Positions 62,382-64,000 of a DNA stretch of 64,000 bases are shown in pieces. Each line of letters starts with the position of its first letter. Positions within the stretch are counted from its first letter, which is position 1. The DNA is taken from assembly GCA_963542695.1 (NCBI GenBank), contig CAUTYX010000001.1, positions 117,247-181,246 of the forward strand. The letters are read 5' to 3'. A program made the position numbers and the translations under genes. The DNA comes from RUG100 sp963542695 (GTDB lineage Bacteria; Bacillota; Clostridia; Peptostreptococcales; Anaerovoracaceae). The notes under the pieces are model-generated. The model had not been told where the DNA came from. It did not search any database and worked only from the letters and a program-made list of their open reading frames with translations.

Positions 62382-63105
62382 CTCCTTTGTCATGGGGCGA
62401 AATCCGGTGGCCGAGGCATTAAAAAGCGGCCGAGGCATTAGCCGTATAGTAACTGTGAAACATGGGGAAGGTTCTGTTAAGACATTGGTTGCCCAAGCAA
62501 AAGAGAGACGTATTCCTTTGCGATTTGCAGAGCGCAGCGAACTGGATCGCATCAGCAAAGGGGGGCGCCATCAGGGGATTATTGCTTTCGTTGAGGAGTA
62601 TTCTTATGCCGGTGTAGATGATATTCTGCAGCTGGCAGAAAACCGAGGAGAAAAGCCTTTTGTTGTAATATTGGATAATTTGGAAGACCCACATAATCTG
62701 GGAGCCATCATGCGAACGGCAGAGTGTGCCGGTGTTCATGGAATCATTATTAGAAAGAATCGATCTGTTGCTCTAAATGCTACGGCGGCTAAGACCAGTG
62801 CCGGAGCGGTAGAGTACTTGCCTTGTGCCAAGGTGACGAATATTCCAAGAACGCTGGATCAATTAAAAGAAAAAGGCCTTTGGATTGCCGCTTGTGATAT
62901 GGATGGAGAAACCTTGTATACCGCCGACCTAAAAGCTCCTCTTGGGATTGTTATCGGCAATGAAGGAAAAGGCATTAGTCGATTGGTAAAGGAAAAATGT
63001 GATTTTACAGTTTCCATCCCGATGAAGGGGAAGATAACTTCATTAAATGCAGCCAATGCGGCGGCGATACTGATGTATGAAGTCAGGAGGCAGATGGATG
63101 CATAG
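62365..63105 (+). CDS. rlmB: 23S rRNA (guanosine-2'-O)-methyltransferase, TrmH/SpoU family
   Basis: About 246 residues. N-terminal substrate-binding domain (SFVMGRNPVAEALKSG, SKGGRHQGIIA) and C-terminal SPOUT knot with LDNLEDPHNLGAIMRTAECAG split over about 105-125, IGNEGKGISRLV and PMKGKITSLNAANAAAI, the three family motifs. Methylates the 2'-hydroxyl of a guanosine in 23S rRNA (G2251 in E. coli numbering). Start ATG 62365 overlaps folA; ATG 62392 is a shorter option. Its end overlaps the sigH start. Confidence 0.93.
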   Translation: MKESNSSFVMGRNPVAEALKSGRGISRIVTVKHGEGSVKTLVAQAKERRIPLRFAERSELDRISKGGRHQGIIAFVEEYSYAGVDDILQLAENRGEKPFVVILDNLEDPHNLGAIMRTAECAGVHGIIIRKNRSVALNATAAKTSAGAVEYLPCAKVTNIPRTLDQLKEKGLWIAACDMDGETLYTADLKAPLGIVIGNEGKGISRLVKEKCDFTVSIPMKGKITSLNAANAAAILMYEVRRQMDA

Positions 63106-63707
63106 TCGTTTGCAAGACGGCAGTGATGAGCAGCTGGCAAAACTGGCGAAAACCGGGAACGAAGCGGCAGCCGAAATACTGATTCGACGATATTCCGATA
63201 CTATACGGAGAAAAAGCCGCAGCTATTTTATTATGGGAGCCGATGAAGAAGATGTAATCCAAGAAGCGATGATTGGATTAATGAAGGCTATTCGCAGCTA
63301 TGCGACAGATAGAGGCGCCAGTTTCCGTACCTATGCAGAGCGGTGTATTACCGGGCAAATTCTCGATGCGGTCAAAGCAGCGGCACGTAAAAAACACGCT
63401 CCCTTAAATCAATCAGTCTCTTTGTCAAAACCCATTAACAGGGAGGAAGGGGAAACCATGGAAGACTTGCTCCAGGCTCCTTCTGCCAGTGATTCTAAAA
63501 TGACCATGATTCTTTCTGATGTTATGGAATTACGTAGGCCAAAACCGGGAAAAAGTCTTTTCGGACTTGGAAGTAGATGTGTGGAACTTGTATATGGAAG
63601 GAAAGTCTTATGAAGAGATTGGACAGACATTGGCAAGAGAGAAAAAGTCTATTTACAATGCCATGGAGAGAACACGAAAAAAAGTATTGCTGTACCTAGG
63701 AGAATGA
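63098..63707 (+). pseudogene. sigH: SigH-type (Spo0H) RNA polymerase sigma factor, frameshifted
   Basis: Stationary-phase/early sporulation sigma factor of the sigma-70 family. ATG 63098 with AGGAGG 7 bases upstream. Region 2 is intact (DEEDVIQEAMIGLMKAIRSYATDRGASF, cited by its core DVIQEAMIGLMKAIRSY). After ILSDVME the frame runs into unrelated codons and stops at 63613. In the next frame region 4 continues (NREKVFSDLEVDVWNLYMEGKSYEEIG to YLGE, stop 63707). Removing one base in GGAATTACG (63526-63534) joins them. Without region 4 the factor cannot recognise a -35 element. The place after rlmB is conserved for sigH in Firmicutes. Confidence 0.88.
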
Positions 63708-63805
63708 AAATTCATCCTTTAATTCAGCTTTCGAGTAAACAGAAGAGATTGCAAAAATAAAGCTTGAAAATATTGTGCAATCAATATATAATTTCAATCA
63801 GATGT

Positions 63806-63882
<77 letters not shown>

Positions 63883-63906
63883 ATTTCAATAATTGTTATA
63901 TTTAAA

Positions 63907-63946
63907 CCGGCGCCCTTGCGCCAGAGTCACCACGCCGGATGGCGCT
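63907..63946 (+). other. GC-rich hairpin before tuf
   Basis: CCGGCG (63907-63912) and CGCCGG (63933-63938) enclose GCGC-rich inner pairs. It lies between tRNA-Thr and tuf and might be a terminator remnant, processing site or leader structure. Confidence 0.35.
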
Positions 63947-63959
63947 AGGAGGAATAAAA

Positions 63960-64000
63960 ATGGCAAAAGCGAAATTTGAAAGAACAAAGCCGCATATTAA
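63960..64000 (+). CDS. tuf: Elongation factor Tu, first 13 codons only
   Basis: Starts MAKAKFERTKPHI, the invariant EF-Tu N-terminus, behind TAGGAGGAATAAAA. The gene runs off the window, so nothing more can be said of its integrity. Confidence 0.9.
   Translation, partial: MAKAKFERTKPHI

Overview
The window looks like chromosome of a strictly anaerobic, low-to-moderate GC Firmicute of class Clostridia. The evidence is an oxygen-sensitive glycyl-radical ribonucleotide reductase, a single-chain ~1250-residue PurL, tandem beta-alanyl-CoA ammonia-lyase-like genes (known from Clostridium propionicum), a Firmicutes-type split of riboflavin genes behind an FMN riboswitch, a lysine riboswitch before dapA, Mini-RNase III, SpoVG and a SigH-type sigma factor. 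I cannot name a genus from sequence reading alone.

Layout. 1-8.4 kb: 3' end of nrdD, a marR regulator with a heterodimeric ABC exporter pair, and a cardiolipin synthase that appears to start at ATT. 8.4-14.6 kb: a secreted nuclease lipoprotein, L-box + dapA, a fibronectin-III-like surface protein with an unclear N-terminus, a CDF metal exporter and a DUF3048 protein. 14.7-18.5 kb: FMN riboswitch with ribD-ribE-ribBA-ribH. 18.5-25 kb: a cluster of inverted repeats, a PBP/FHA-SEDS cell-wall pair on the minus strand, a two-copy 83-bp repeat, a nonsense-interrupted flavoprotein, a long untranslated stretch that may encode a structured RNA, and a hypothetical gene. 25-29 kb: a PatB-like C-S lyase, tRNA-Lys, then an AT-rich accessory patch with an Abi_2-like remnant, a small membrane protein between paired dyads and an orphan cytosine methyltransferase. 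29-34.3 kb: a probable amino-acid/CoA module (two ammonia-lyases, MerR regulator, family III CoA-transferase, permease). 34.3-37.2 kb: an inositol-phosphatase-family enzyme, a G5-NlpC/P60 hydrolase and a hexapeptide acyltransferase with a zinc ribbon. 37.4-47.7 kb: purine operon purL-E-M-N-F-H-D. 47.8-53.1 kb: cytidylate-kinase-like gene, metG, a frameshifted transporter, PHP phosphoesterase, RidA. 53.2-53.7 kb: six tRNAs on the minus strand. 53.9-64 kb: L,D-transpeptidase, broken spoVG, EF-G paralogue, membrane protein, cysS-mrnC-small protein-thyA-folA-rlmB-sigH (frameshifted), tRNA-Thr and the first codons of tuf.

How it fits together. Most of the window is housekeeping biosynthesis: deoxynucleotides (nrdD, thyA, folA), purines, riboflavin, lysine/cell wall precursors (dapA) and aminoacyl-tRNA synthetases. 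Several dispensable genes are damaged by single-base changes (flavoprotein, MFS transporter, spoVG, sigH), while the long essential genes are intact. That pattern suggests real gene decay, possibly including loss of sporulation, although sequencing error is not excluded. The points most worth a second look are the PurF homologue that lacks the N-terminal catalytic cysteine, the possible structured RNA near 23.8-24.2 kb, the tandem hairpin repeat at 22.2-22.4 kb, the ammonia-lyase/CoA-transferase module, and non-canonical start codons behind strong ribosome binding sites.
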